Source: Deroplatys truncata (lineage: Eukaryota > Arthropoda > Insecta > Mantodea > Mantidae). From it: DNA of 64,000 nucleotides. Each line of letters starts with the position of its first letter. Position 1 is the first letter of the stretch. This document shows, one piece after another, positions 1 through 11,105 of this stretch. The translations under genes and the position numbers were made by a program. Below the pieces are notes generated by a model. The model was not told the DNA's origin, ran no database searches, and saw only the letters and a program-made list of their open reading frames with translations. The DNA lies in the NCBI GenBank assembly GCA_030765065.1, contig CM060975.1:162784993-162848992 (forward strand). The letters are read 5' to 3'.

Positions 1-690
1 TATACTACCCTTATAAAGCTTAGTGGTTTTAAAACACAAAATAAAAACACAGGGGTATTACTTCTTTGCACAACATTTAGAGAAAACTTGGCTTTAGGTA
101 TCGAAAATGTAACAACAGGCAATGGTTTTTGATGGAGAGAAAAGATATTGTGGTGAGGGCTCATTTTTAAGAATTATGCATAATATAAAAAAAGAAGACC
201 ACCTTCATCCTATTATTTGGAATGATGAAACTAGAGTAAATCAAAACCATGCTAAAATTTTTACCTGGCAGGATTCTAAAAGAAATGATGGTCTAAAGAT
301 TCCATTAGGTAAAGGATCACAGCTAATAATCTGTATGTTGGATCAGCCAAATATGGTTTTATAAAAGGGGCAGATTTAGTGTTTCAGTTAAAAAGTGATG
401 GTGATTATCATCATGAGATGAAATGTAGTGTTCAGAGACTGGTAGAAGGATGTGTGATAGTAATGGACAATGCGAGCTGTTATGCTATGCTTAAAGATAA
501 AATCCCCAACACAATTCTAGGAATGTTGAAATTTTGTCATGGCTTCAAAGTAAGAATATACCTCATAATCCTACATACACAATACCCGAATAATAAACTA
601 ATTCCAAAACAGCTGACAAAACTTATTATTGTTAGTAACTCATTGTTAATTTTGTTGTCGGGTCAAGAAAAAAAGCAGCATCTTTGATCT
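1..690 (+). pseudogene. IS630/Tc1-type (DDE_3) transposase fragment
   Basis: This is the middle part of a Tc1/mariner-superfamily transposase. The first catalytic motif is seen as 'WNDETRVNQNH' (about 215-250) and the second as 'VIVMDNAS' (about 450-480), in two reading frames separated by a stop at 362-364. Between them, 'GKGSQLII' and the 'GDYHHEM' segment match the same family seen at 1130-2480 and 36683-38180. The N-terminal helix-turn-helix and the C-terminal 'HxxLNxIExxW' block are missing, so this is a truncated, dead copy. The family would cut and paste DNA in the nucleus when intact. Sequence from about 690 to 1080 shows nothing I can name. Confidence 0.65.
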
Positions 691-1129
691 TTTCAGCTAC
701 CCTCCACATGGCAAGCTGTGCTGAGGCCAAAAATAGTCCTCCATAGTACTTTCATTACATGCCAAAGGGGAACATATAAGCTTGCTGCTACATAACAATA
801 AACTATTGTAGTTATTTTGTACTTCAGTACGTTAATGTTAAGTTATTTTAATGATAGTATTTCAGGTTTAAATCGGAAATATCACATTGATGCCAATGTT
901 AACCATTTACAAAACTATCCCCAAAGATGCAAGTAATGGAATCATATATGTAAGTAAATACATAGCATACCTAACAGTAATCTACGATAGAAAGGCTAAT
1001 ATGAATATGTAAAATAAATTATATTTGTACATTATACCTCATATCTGTATCATGCGTCACTTGTATGAAAAAGTTTATAATCTCATAGGTTGGCGAACCT
1101 GCTGAAAGATCAAAATGGTACAACCATGT

Positions 1130-2480
1130 ATAGTGCAATGAGTTCTCCCACTCGGTATTTTAAAGCAAACAGGAGTGGTGCAAAATTAAGCGCTAAGTGT
1201 GTACAGCGGGCTATCAGAAGAAAATGATAACTGGACTGTGGTCGAAATTGTACAAAAGGCAGCCTACTTAATGGGAGTGTCAGTTTCCACCATTTACGCA
1301 GCTCGCAATGAATGTAGAGTGTACGGTAAATTGTATTCTCCAGCTAAATCACGTCCTGCAGCCCAAGATAAGAGAGTGCAGAAAAATAAATATTCTGAAC
1401 ATGCACTAAATCATATTCAGCAGGAAATTCATGAACTTTTTCAGAAAAGCAAAATTCCAACAGTTAGAACAGTGACTACAAGACCAAACAAAATAAATGA
1501 ATAGACATTGACAGTGCTTTTCCAAGCTTTAGTGAGAGCGCTGTTCGAAGATTACTGAAAGATTTAGGGTTCATTTTCAAGAAGCACAGCAAAGCAGCAG
1601 TTCTGTTAGAGCGCAATGATATATTGAGTGGCAGCATAAATACGCAGTATTCGTCAGTTCAAAAACAAGGGTCTTCCGATATATTTTCTAGATGAAACTT
1701 GGGTGAATGCAGGGCATACTGTAATGAAAGTCTGGCAAGATTCAACAATAAAAAGGAAATGTTAAGCATTTATTGATGAACTTAATACAGGACTGAAGGC
1801 ACCTAGTGGAAAAGGCGGATGTGTTATTGTTGTCCACTGTGGGAATAAAGACAGTTTTGTAGAAGATGCGGATCTTCTCTTTAAAGCAAAAAAAAAAAAA
1901 ATCAACTGGCGATTACCATGAAGAAATGGATGGCACAAGATTTGAAAAAATGGTTTCAGTATTTAATGCCAAAACTGGAACAGGTACCAACTTCTTCTTG
2001 GAAGAAAGCAAACATTCAGAGTTGGCTTCACAGTAAAGACATTCATTTTGAGGAATACCAAAGTAAATCCAAGCTTTTGGGCTTGGTTTGTGGTATGAAA
2101 CTTGGTATACGAAATACTGCATTGACAATATGGCTGAACAAGCTGGCCATACAGTGCTGCATTTACCTCCTTACCATTGCGAACTGAATCATATAGAAAT
2201 TGTCTGGAGTCAGGTAAAAGGGCATGTTGCAAAGAAAAGTACCTGTTTTAAAATTAACGAGGTAGCAAAACTTCTTTGTGAAAGAATACAAAATGTCACA
2301 CCTGAAAACTAAAGCAATCATGTTAGGCATACCGTGAAAGAAGAAAATAAAATGTGGACGCTGGACCTTCTTGTCGAAGATGTGCAAGAAAAAGTAATAA
2401 TCAACCTAAACAGCAACGGTGACAGCGAAACATCTGATGACAGCTTAAGCGGTATTGAAGAAATGGAGGACTAATTAGTA
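1130..2480 (+). pseudogene. IS630/Tc1-type (DDE_3) transposase pseudogene, near full length
   Basis: A near full-length member of the transposase family also seen at 1-690. An N-terminal helix-turn-helix-like region (1199-1504) contains 'LMGVSVSTIYAARNE'. It is followed by 'VRRLLKDLGFIFKK' (about 1545-1585), the catalytic block 'YFLDETWVNAGHT' (about 1680-1722), 'LKAPSGKGG' (about 1794-1822), 'TGDYHEEMDGT' (about 1905-1935), and the terminal block 'LPPYHCELNHIEIVW' (2161-2210). An acidic tail (about 2380-2474) ends in 'SLSGIEEMED'. The pieces lie in several frames with multiple stops, so it is dead. The acidic Ser/Asp/Glu tail recurs in the copy at 36683-38180 and seems to be a family trait. 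No terminal inverted repeats could be fixed by eye. Confidence 0.7.
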
Positions 2481-2828
2481 ACTGTAATTGCATTGTTTTT
2501 ACGATTTGTACTGTATTGATAGTTTAGATTGTGCACCCCTTAAGTTCTGTTTAAATTCGAATAGCTTAACCTAAAACAAACATATTTAATAAAACAGAAA
2601 GCTATGCACAATGAATGAATATGGTTTAAAATATGCTTTGTTAGACTTTAGCGGCAAAATACAATTAGGTATACCTACTGTGTTAATTTAGAAATGGTTT
2701 GCTATTTATGAGTTATTTTTCTTTCCTTGTTTGCTATTATCTGAAGCTTTTGGTACTGTGTGAAAATAAAGCAATTTCAGAAAATGTTTAGATGAAAATA
2801 GGATTTTCGTAATTTTGTTTCTTCGCAG

Positions 2829-2904
2829 GCATGCTTTGGGACCCAGTCAAAAGCCAGCTCATGCAAGTAGTGCTGGTGGGGGAGAGGTTGCAAAAAATCA
2901 CAGA
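2829..2904 (+). CDS. Host gene exon (TRAPPC8-like), internal exon A
   Basis: Internal exon of the host gene that continues at 3108, 8149 and 8796. It is preceded by a polypyrimidine/AG acceptor ('ttcgcag') and followed by a GTAATA donor. It is 76 nt long: one base completing a split codon, then 25 codons reading 'HALGPSQKPAHASSAGGG', a flexible linker-like segment, ending in phase 0. The frame joins directly to the exon at 3108. Upstream exons must lie to the left of the window or of the transposon relics at 1-2480. Assignment to TRAPPC8 rests on the last exons and is from memory. Confidence 0.6.
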
Positions 2905-3107
2905 GTAATACATTTACTTTTTCTTGACCTGACGATGAGTATAGTGTCTACATTCACATTTAAGTTGTGACCAGTTGAATGCTTGCATAGGAGAGAGAGT
3001 GTGTAGAAGGGAATAAGGCGATGTGTACTTGATGCACCTGGTGGTTTTTTGTTAAGTATGAATTGGAAATTTGTTGGTGATTATTAACATTAACTTACTA
3101 AATACAG

Positions 3108-3376
3108 GCAAGTGTGACTGCTGGAGATGGCAAAAAGTGGGCTGCTCTTGGCCAAAGCCATCTTATGCTGGATCAGGTGGGGACAACAGTAACATGGCCA
3201 CTTCCTCCTGAGCCAGCTATGCATCAGGAACCTTTGCAAGGTCCACTTCAGATTTTTGGTCGTGAGGATTCCTCCCCAACAACTCAACCATATGTATCAC
3301 TGGATGTTCTCCAGAAATTAGTGACATATACTATAATGCATTCACCATGCATAAAACATGATTTCAAATGCTCAAG
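3108..3376 (+). CDS. Host gene exon (TRAPPC8-like), exon B
   Basis: Exon of 269 nt between the acceptor 'aaatacag' and the donor GTATGT. It starts in phase 0 ('ASVTAGDGKKW') and ends in phase 2 within a split codon completed at 8149. It encodes about 89 residues, including 'TTVTWPLPPEP', 'EDSSPTTQPY' and 'VTYTIMHSPCIKHDF'. The amino-acid choice and open frame contrast with the decayed flanks. The intron that follows (3377-8148) is about 4.8 kb and holds the Tigger element at 4715-6956. Intron sequence at 3377-4714 and 6957-8148 shows only AT-rich unique-looking DNA with short chance ORFs. Confidence 0.65.
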
Positions 3377-4714
3377 GTATGTTTATTTTACAACATAAGA
3401 TGTTTTCAGTGGAGAATATGGTGTAATTTGTTGTATTTACTCTATAATAATTTTTCTTTATCAGTTTTGCTACTTTTATTTACCATGAAGAAAAATTAGT
3501 ATCAGCAGTTCATCTGTTTGAAAACATACATTGCTTTTTTTAAAAGAAGTGAAACATTAAGTTTTTATCATTAAAATTTCTTAATGTAAAATGTGCTTCC
3601 TGTAGGGTGCAACCTCAGAATAAAAAAGTAGGAATTTCAGAAAATTATGAACAGATCACAAAAGTGTTTTAGTGCAACAATTAGCAGCAGTTAACAAATG
3701 CCTTTGTATAATTATTCTGAATTGAATCTTTTAAAATATATAATTGAAATGCAGAATGTTTTAAGGTTCTTTAATAAGTAAGTTTCCCTATGTTGATATG
3801 GTGAAATACATAGACGCATACTTTTGAAATTTGTACAAAAATTAGTGCCAATATTTCTTCCAGATGTTGTGATCTTTGATATTACAAATACATTTTTTTT
3901 ACAAAATGTGTTGCAATAGCAAAGGCCAGTAAGATGATTTAGGCTTAGTTTGAACAGCATAGTAGGAAAATGCATTCAAGAATGTTCTTTGAAAGATGTG
4001 AGGACAGTCATCCACTGTGAGTGTGCATATGGTTTATTGTATATATGATATTCACTAAAGGCTCATTCAGCTGTATGGCAGTTTTGATGCATCTGTTGCA
4101 GAAATGGCATTGGATGGTTGTTGAAGGGCAAACAAGCATTTTATAGCTATTGTTTTGGTCATCAGTTCTGATGGCAATAAACATCTGAATGTATACTTGC
4201 CAACTTAAAAAGGTTTTCCCAGAAAACATATGGAAATGGAGCCCTTTTAACTTTGCAGGAAAGGAGGCAGCATTTTTATGGCTTTGTGGGCATGTTCAAA
4301 GTGTTACAGATTTTTACCAAGTACATATCAAAGCTCTGTATTCTGTTGCATTAAATTGTAACTTAAGATTAAAGACTGAATGTACCATACTAATTCGTAT
4401 ACAGTGCTTTGCTAGGCCAGAGCTCATCTATGTTTCCATCTATGAAATAAGTTTTCCAATTTTTGTGACAGGTTTTGTTTGTAGTTAATGCTATTAACTA
4501 TGAAATACGGACTAGAAATCTTTGTAGCCTAGTAATTGGTGTTCTGTGCTTTATACACATTTATTGTGGTACCAGAAAGAATTTCAGCATGTGTGAAGAA
4601 AGAAGCAGTACTACCAAGTTTTCAAGGATTCTTATAAAACAGAATTACCATTTACTTTATATGTAATTTTTATACATTTTACACACTAAAGTTCATGTCA
4701 TCACAAAATTATTA

Positions 4715-6956
4715 CAGTAGAACCCCACTAATTCAAACTAATTGGGGGTGTGATCTGTTCGGATTATCCAAAAAACGGGGGAAAAAAAAAGAAAAGAAAG
4801 AAGAAAGAAAAAAAAACATGGATATAAATACAGCTATAGGATTAGCAGCTACAAGATAACGTAACGAAATGTAGCGATGTGGGGAAGTGGCAACATTGCG
4901 ATTACCATGCACAATAAAATTACAATATATCTTTCTGACCTGTGGACATAACTGATCGCATGTGATAGTGGCAGTATGTAGTTCAGTTTGTTTCGCTATT
5001 GTTAGCACTTATTCTGCATAAATGAATTTATGCTTTTTGTTCATAAATTAAGTTAATTTAGAACAGGTGCCTGTTTGGTTTACCATGCAGTACAATGTCA
5101 AGCAAATGAAAACATAGTTTCTGTACATTAAAAGAAAAACTGGAAGTGCTTAAGTGACTTGACAATGGGGAAAGTGCTACAAAATTTGCTATTGAATTTG
5201 GTGTTGGAAAAGCCACTATCAGTGACTGGAAACAAAATTGGGGGAAAATTAAGAGCTTCTGTAGCACAGCTAGTGAAAAAACATTAGAACAATGCCATAA
5301 CTCCACCATGTCATATAATAAAATTGACAAAGCAACTTTCTTGTGGTTTACTCAGGAAAGACAAAAAGGCGTTCCTATTAGTAGCACATTGATTCAAGAA
5401 AAGACATTGCAACTGAGAAACTTCTGAATGGTAATTCAACATTTATTGCCAGCAATGGTTGGTTAAGCCGTTGGAAAAATAGACACGGGATACAGCAATT
5501 AACGATAAGTGGAGAAAAATTATCAGCTGATTTTGCTGCTGCAGAAGCATTCTTAAGCGAGTTTGCAGACTTGATTTCATCAGGGAATTATTCACCACAG
5601 CTAGTTTATAACGCTGATGAAACTGGACAATTTCAAAGCACTTCCTACTAAAAGTCTTCGAAAGAAGGGTCGTCTGCACCAGGTTTTAAAATGAATAAAC
5701 AATGCCTTACAGTTTTAGCCTGTAACAATTCCGTGTCAACAAACAAATTAGCTTTCATGGTAATTGGAAGGTCTGCAAAACTATGAATCCTAAAAGGCAT
5801 GAATATGACTGTCTTCCTGTTTATTAAGAAATCAAAATAAAGCTTGGATGACTAGTGGTCTGTTTAAAGAGTGGTTTGAGAAATAATTTGTTTCTGCTGT
5901 TAAAAGATTCAATAGAGCAATTGGACTTCCACCTTGAGCTTTACTTTTGATTGACAATGCTCCAACTCATCCCTCTGAAATGCAGCTAGTCAATGGAGAC
6001 GTTAAAGCATTTTTTACCACCAAATGTAAGCTTTATCTTGCAACCAATGGACCAAGGTGTGTTACAAAACATAACATTAAATTACAGAAAAAATGCTTCT
6101 ATGATTTCTAATTGAAGGAATTTCTAATTTCCATCTTTTAAAAAAATGAAAAAAAAAAACATAAAGGACGTCATCTACTGGCTAGCTGAAGCTTGGGACA
6201 GTTTGAATAAACAGTTAATACCAAAATCGTGGAAGAAGCTGTGGTCAAGTCTCATGTCTGAAGAAACCCCATCCATTCTGGCATCAAACAATAATGATGT
6301 TGTTCAACTATTTCAAGAAATCCCAGGGTGTGAAAATGCAGCAGAAAATTGCGTTCTAAATGGATATCAATCAACGATAATGGTCATCAAGACATCAGTG
6401 ATGAAGCCATTATCTCTATAGTCCAGAATCAACCCGATCACAACTCTGAAGACAGAGATAGTGAAGGAGAAGACATCCCTAAAGATATTGTGTCACATTC
6501 TGATGCTGCAGAGCCCTAGAATTGGTATTACGCTATGTAGAACAGCTTACTGCTGACACACCAAACGATGTGATGTTCATGTGATGCTGGCGCAATGTCA
6601 CATCATCAGGCAGGTTTAGTTCTTTATGGCAGAAGAAGATTACCAATTTTGCAAGTTATATGAAAATGACTGCTTCGTAAACACGTAATAGTTACCAGTA
6701 TGGTATCTAAGTAAATGTGAAAATGTTGTTTAACAGTGAATTACAAAATATGAACAGACATATTGCCTAAAGCAAAGTTCAGCAAAACATTTTTGTGCAG
6801 TAAACATTTTGTTCTGATGGTGGTAGTTTTAATAATGAGTTTGTCAGTTCTATAATAAAATCCTTTCTTTACACTACAAATAAGCTTTTTATTATTTTTT
6901 GTAATCACAGATTTTGTGTTCGGATTTGTAGGGTTTGGTTTAGTGGGGTTCTACTG
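4715..6956 (+). mobile_element. Tigger/pogo-type DNA transposon, complete ends, dead
   Basis: The left end CAGTAGAACCCCACTAA (from 4715) is matched in reverse at the right end, which finishes at 6956. TA dinucleotides flank both ends (4713-4714 and 6957-6958), the usual target duplication of this superfamily. It is 2,242 bp long and inserted in the host-gene intron between exons at 3376 and 8149, in the same orientation as the gene. The inside carries the pseudogene at 5096-6520. The ends are still well matched while the gene is broken, so the insertion is old but recognisable. Confidence 0.9.
5096..6520 (+). pseudogene. Jerky/CENP-B-like pogo transposase pseudogene
   Basis: The N-terminus has the CENP-B/pogo helix-turn-helix signature ('GVGKATISDWKQNWGKI', about 5200-5252) and a second HTH ('ERQKGVPISSTLIQEKT', about 5357-5408). 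The DDE_1 catalytic core shows all three acidic positions: Asp in 'YNADETGQF' (codon 5616-5618), Asp in 'LLIDNAPTH' (codon 5953-5955) and Asp in 'QPMDQGV' (codon 6050-6052). Several frameshifts and stops break it (for example after 5425 and 5783), so no product is expected. It ends in an acidic tail near 6520. The family acts as a nuclear cut-and-paste transposase. Confidence 0.85.
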
Positions 6957-8148
6957 TATACCTTACTGGATGAGGGTAAGTTTTTTAGGTTTCAGTTTCA
7001 GAAAGTTGGCAAGTATGTGAATGCAGTTATCAAAAAAGGTAGAAGGATTAAGGTTTGGGTTGTTATAAGTATGGAACACGTCAATTGGACTAGCTCATCA
7101 CATCTATTATAAAGTGCCTCTACAGTGGTTGCAGTATCAATTGACTATCTTAAGCTACAAATGTATATGAGTTTGTAAAGCGTACTTCAGTTTCACAGAG
7201 AGGGAAACCATTTTTTACCAGAATTGTTGTGGATGTTAAAATTTTAGTGCATTCCTGAAGTTTAAGTGACCTTCGGCAATGGAAACACTGCACTTTGCCG
7301 TAGGCAAAAAGCTCAAGGTCACTCTCTCTGCAGGGAAATCGTATTGATAGTATTTCAGATTCCAAAGGAGTTCTTGTTGATACAGATGTTGATTATACTT
7401 GCTGTTTTACATCTCAAATATGCAATTTCTCACAGGCACTCTGGTTTACTCATCTAAAGCTCTCCATGATGACAATTGACTGCATGATGACAACATTTGA
7501 CTGAATACTGCAAACCTTATCAAGCACCAAATTGCAGTGCTTCACTGAGAACACATACATGACAGCCCCAATGTGGTGCTCAGCAACCTCTGTCTGTTCC
7601 TAACACTGAAGAGGGAGTTAGAAGGTTGCTATTTCCAGAATGATGTGCAAGTTAAAAATAAGTGTGGCATCTTTTAATACACCAAGAGCCATAGCTCCTC
7701 TGAAGAGGGTTCTCAAAATTTGGTACATAAATGGGAAATATGTCTCAACATCTGAGATACATAGATTAAGAAGTAGGTAATATAAGCAAATATGGTGGTG
7801 GTAAATTAATAACAATAAATTTCACAGCTGTGGGAAACTCATTTATCAAATTCTCTCATATATTATAATTGTTTATGCATTTAAAACAGCCATATGAACA
7901 TGTAAACTTTTTTACGTTAGATGCTGGTACATATTTATTGTACTTATTTACAGAATATTGGAGTGGAAGGAAAGGCCCATTGGGCTTAGCTCTGCCACAG
8001 TAAATAACTGTATAAGTAACAGCCTTCTCTCTCCTGCACTTCATTTCTTTCCCTTGTCATTAGGGAAAATTAAATTTTAAAATTGAATTCACTGTCAGCT
8101 TAAGTGTTAAAAAAAATCATATTTTAAATAATAATTTTATTCTTACAG

Positions 8149-8235
8149 ATTATGTGTGGTACCTGTACAATTAATTCTTCGAAACTGTTGTGATAATCTG
8201 CTGGTAGTGCGGGTTAACAGTATCAGCAATAGTAG
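8149..8235 (+). CDS. Host gene exon (TRAPPC8-like), exon C
   Basis: Small 87-nt exon between the acceptor 'ttcttacag' and a GTTTGT donor. It completes the codon split at 3376 and reads 'LCVVPVQLILRNCCDN', then 'LLVVRVNSISN', ending in phase 2. A pattern of beta-strand-forming residues fits the Ig-like C-terminal domains of TRAPP-III subunits. Splice phases on both sides match exons B and D exactly, which is strong internal evidence that this is real. It is too short to be found by simple ORF length. Confidence 0.65.
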
Positions 8236-8795
8236 GTTTGTATACATTATTCATCAGGTCTCTCAAAACAGCAGATAACTCTCTCTCTCTTCCTATCTCC
8301 CCCCTCTCCCTAATAATATATTGTACATCTGTTATAACAATGCAGATCTGAAGCTATACACTTACAGCTGGATTTATGAAAGCAGCTACAGTACAAAAGA
8401 ATTATGGATGATATTATTGTACCTTAGCCTTCAAGTGCTCTTAAAATAACAAACAAGATGCAGAGAACAAAAACCTGTGAAATATAAAAGATGCTCAAAT
8501 TTACTCTTAATTGTCTTATATTTGATATGACAATATTCATAATATTTGTGGAATAACTAGACTTTTTACAAATGTTACACTGGATTACCTAACAGTTTTC
8601 CAAGGAAAAATCCATTTAGTTCCTATTTTCTGTATCAGTAGGTTCAGTTAATCCACAGGTTTTAGTATGTTTTTCAGCCAGAAAGTTTTTGAACTTAACT
8701 ATTTCCATGCATTTCTTAATTTATTAAAAGGCTTTAATATATGATTATAACAGATTAAAGCTGTATTAAAAGCACATTATGTATATTTTTTGTAG

Positions 8796-9069
8796 TTCTG
8801 TCTCTGTGGGCAACAAAAATCAGCTGTATTCTCCACATCCATCATCAGCATTCCGGTGGGTAGGGCTAGCAGAGACATGGATGGAATTAGAACCACATGG
8901 GTCAATGACTGTGCATCTCTCAGCTGCAGTTGGTTCTCCAGGAACTTATAATCTTGGCAATCGATTGGAAGTACTATGTAGAGCCCCTGATGCTCCTGAA
9001 ACTGATGCGGTAGCTCAAAGTTGGCGCATTGAATCCTCTCTTATTGTCATTTCCAGCATTAAAAGTTAG
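8796..9069 (+). CDS. Host gene terminal exon, C-terminus of a TRAPPC8-like TRAPP-III subunit
   Basis: Terminal coding exon: acceptor 'ttttttgtag', 274 nt, stop TAG at 9067-9069. It reads 'SAFRWVGLAETW', then 'LEPHGSMTVHLSAAV', then 'SPGTYNLGNRLEVL', and ends in 'SLIVISSIKS'. A pattern 'F-W-V-G ... V-L-A ... P-G-x-Y-N-L' near the end is what I recall for the last Ig-like domain of TRAPPC8, the TRAPP-III subunit acting in ER-Golgi traffic and autophagy. TRAPPC9 or TRAPPC10 are less likely alternatives. No search was possible, so the family name is a moderate-confidence recall, but that this is a real conserved host exon is much firmer. Sequence after 9070 is the likely 3' UTR; an AATAAA lies at 9705-9710. 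Confidence 0.6.
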
Positions 9070-10430
9070 TGCACCTAGCTGACAATGAGACCGGGTGCGT
9101 TAGTGCAAAATCAGACAATTATGTTAAACATTAAATCTGGAAAGTATTGTAGTCTAGGCAACAAACTTTTGCATACTATTTGTAAATATTGCACTGTAAA
9201 TAGATGGTGCTGTGGATATGAATGCAGTGATGAGCAGATGGTGCTAATTCATCTTAAATTATTTGTTATACATTGTATATTACATATTTTGTTTTTAATA
9301 ATCCTTGTTGTCCTGTCTGATGATTAAGTTTGTGAATTTGTCTTTATTTTGTCACCTCTGAAATCCTGGAACTTCAGTCATTTCTGTTGTCCTATACCTA
9401 ACCAAAGGTATTCTCAGTAGAAAACAAAACCTTTTGTTCTCACTATTGCACCCCAAGGCCCAACTACAAGGAATGTCTCCATAAGTGTGGTGAACAATTA
9501 AGGTTTATGATACAAGCTGACATGAGTTCACTGCACAAAAGAAGAAGATGGATACTTTAAAAAACGTAGCTTTAAAGCAGTTAATTATATGAACAATGAA
9601 CATTTTAGGCATCCTACCATAGAGGACCATTAGTTTTTAATCAAACTTTAATTTATATAAATATATATATATTATATACATTTAAAGAGCAATGGATATC
9701 AGAGAATAAATAATTATATATGTATTATATATATAAACATGTTGATAACGTTGGAATGAAGTATAAAAGATGACTCTACTACTAACTTTACGAAAAATCA
9801 TTCATTTTCCTAAGTTGTTATTCTGTAACTTTTACTGTGTAACAATGATTTTACTTTCCAGCATTTAAATACAAGCTAAACAGTGTAGTGCATTGTCTTC
9901 AGGATCTTTGCCTGTTTTAAGGCTAATATAGAAAATGTGCAAATCTAATTATATTTATAATCAAAACAGCAGTATGAGTGGAACATTAGCATCTGTAGCT
10001 TCCAAACAGTGTACTTACCACTGAAAGAGAACTGGATTACAACATGAAGAAATCAAATAAGAACTATATGCATAACATCGTAGCTCATTAGAGAACTCTC
10101 CCACCCACATTTTTTTTCTTTTTTTTTTTTTTTCTTTTTTTTATGCAAGTAAATATGTCAGTAAATGAGTGAATGATGGTAAACAAGTATCTAAGTTGCT
10201 CTGTATGTAGGCCTTGTTTAAAGAGTAAACATTTTCTGGTTTATGCTTGAGAACATTTGTTACATTTGAGTGGTAAATATAAAGAAAATATGTGAGGAAT
10301 AAATGTGAAGACATTGAGATAAAATATAATGTACTTTTTTGCATTTCATGTGGCATCACTATTGAGTTTTCTATCAGAAGAGCTACAGTGAACTACTCAG
10401 ACAATTGACATGCCAGTTCTTCAAATTTAG
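9070..10430. other. Likely 3' UTR of the host gene and AT-rich flank; no gene seen
   Basis: AT-rich sequence after the host stop codon. It holds an AT-repeat stretch near 9655-9740, an AATAAA at 9705-9710, and a poly-T tract at 10110-10141 that could be the reverse tail of a retroposon. No coding signal or recognisable repeat was found otherwise. Confidence 0.4.
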
Positions 10431-11105
10431 GCATCAGATTACCAATTTTTGACCCATCCTCCCTGATTTATGTGACCCACTCCATTTTTAGAGATTTGCC
10501 TATTTATAACTGATTGGGTTACGTATGATTTGTTTGATGTGCTTGTAGTAGTTGTAGTTGCTATTATAGAGCAGCACTGAAATGCTTCAATCAATGTTTT
10601 CCAATTGTCTTCATTTTCCTTTTTCTCCATAACCCACAAAAAAGCTATAATCATTCAACTTGCTGCCTTAATCTTTTGACCCTTAATGCAAAAGGAACAG
10701 CAGTAGCAATTACTTTATAATTTAAAATAATAAGTGAAGAATTGTTGCAAATATTTATTCTTATTTTAGTATATTTGTATTTGCTTCACTGTCAGTAGCT
10801 TCATTTATATGCTTTATTTGAAAATAACAACTATTTATCACTTCATCAGTCGTTCTAAAATCAGTACACAAAGAACAGTCAACAACACTTTGATCATTTG
10901 CATTATAAATGTAAATTCACCAACATCTGCTTTCCTAACACTATTACACAGTGACAAATTTACTTCACAAAAATTAATTAATTTAACACATTCCTTATTG
11001 TACACATTATCACAACTCCTTCTTTCTCCCTCACTAGCATTAAAATCCTCCATTATAATAAACTCTGCATTAGGATAATTTCCCCTTAAATTACACAAGG
11101 TTAGA
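10430..11105 (-). pseudogene. LINE endonuclease/reverse-transcriptase relic, downstream part
   Basis: Read on the minus strand, 11098-10838 gives 'NYPNAEFIIMEDFNASEGE', the catalytic 'GDFNA'-type motif of an AP-endonuclease (EEP) domain with Gly replaced by Glu. It continues with 'ECVKLINFCEVNLSLCNS', matching the corresponding part of the plus-strand LINE at 21440-22140. A later piece (10654-10439) reads 'SKNGVGHINQGGW'. Upstream EEP sequence resumes beyond the inserted element, at 13420 and above. Stops and frameshifts make it non-functional. When intact such proteins nick target DNA and copy the LINE RNA. Confidence 0.6.

Noticed and set aside
7150..7365. Minus-strand 71-codon ORF in the host intron
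   Set aside because: No recognisable motif, no splice context and no match to neighbouring repeats.
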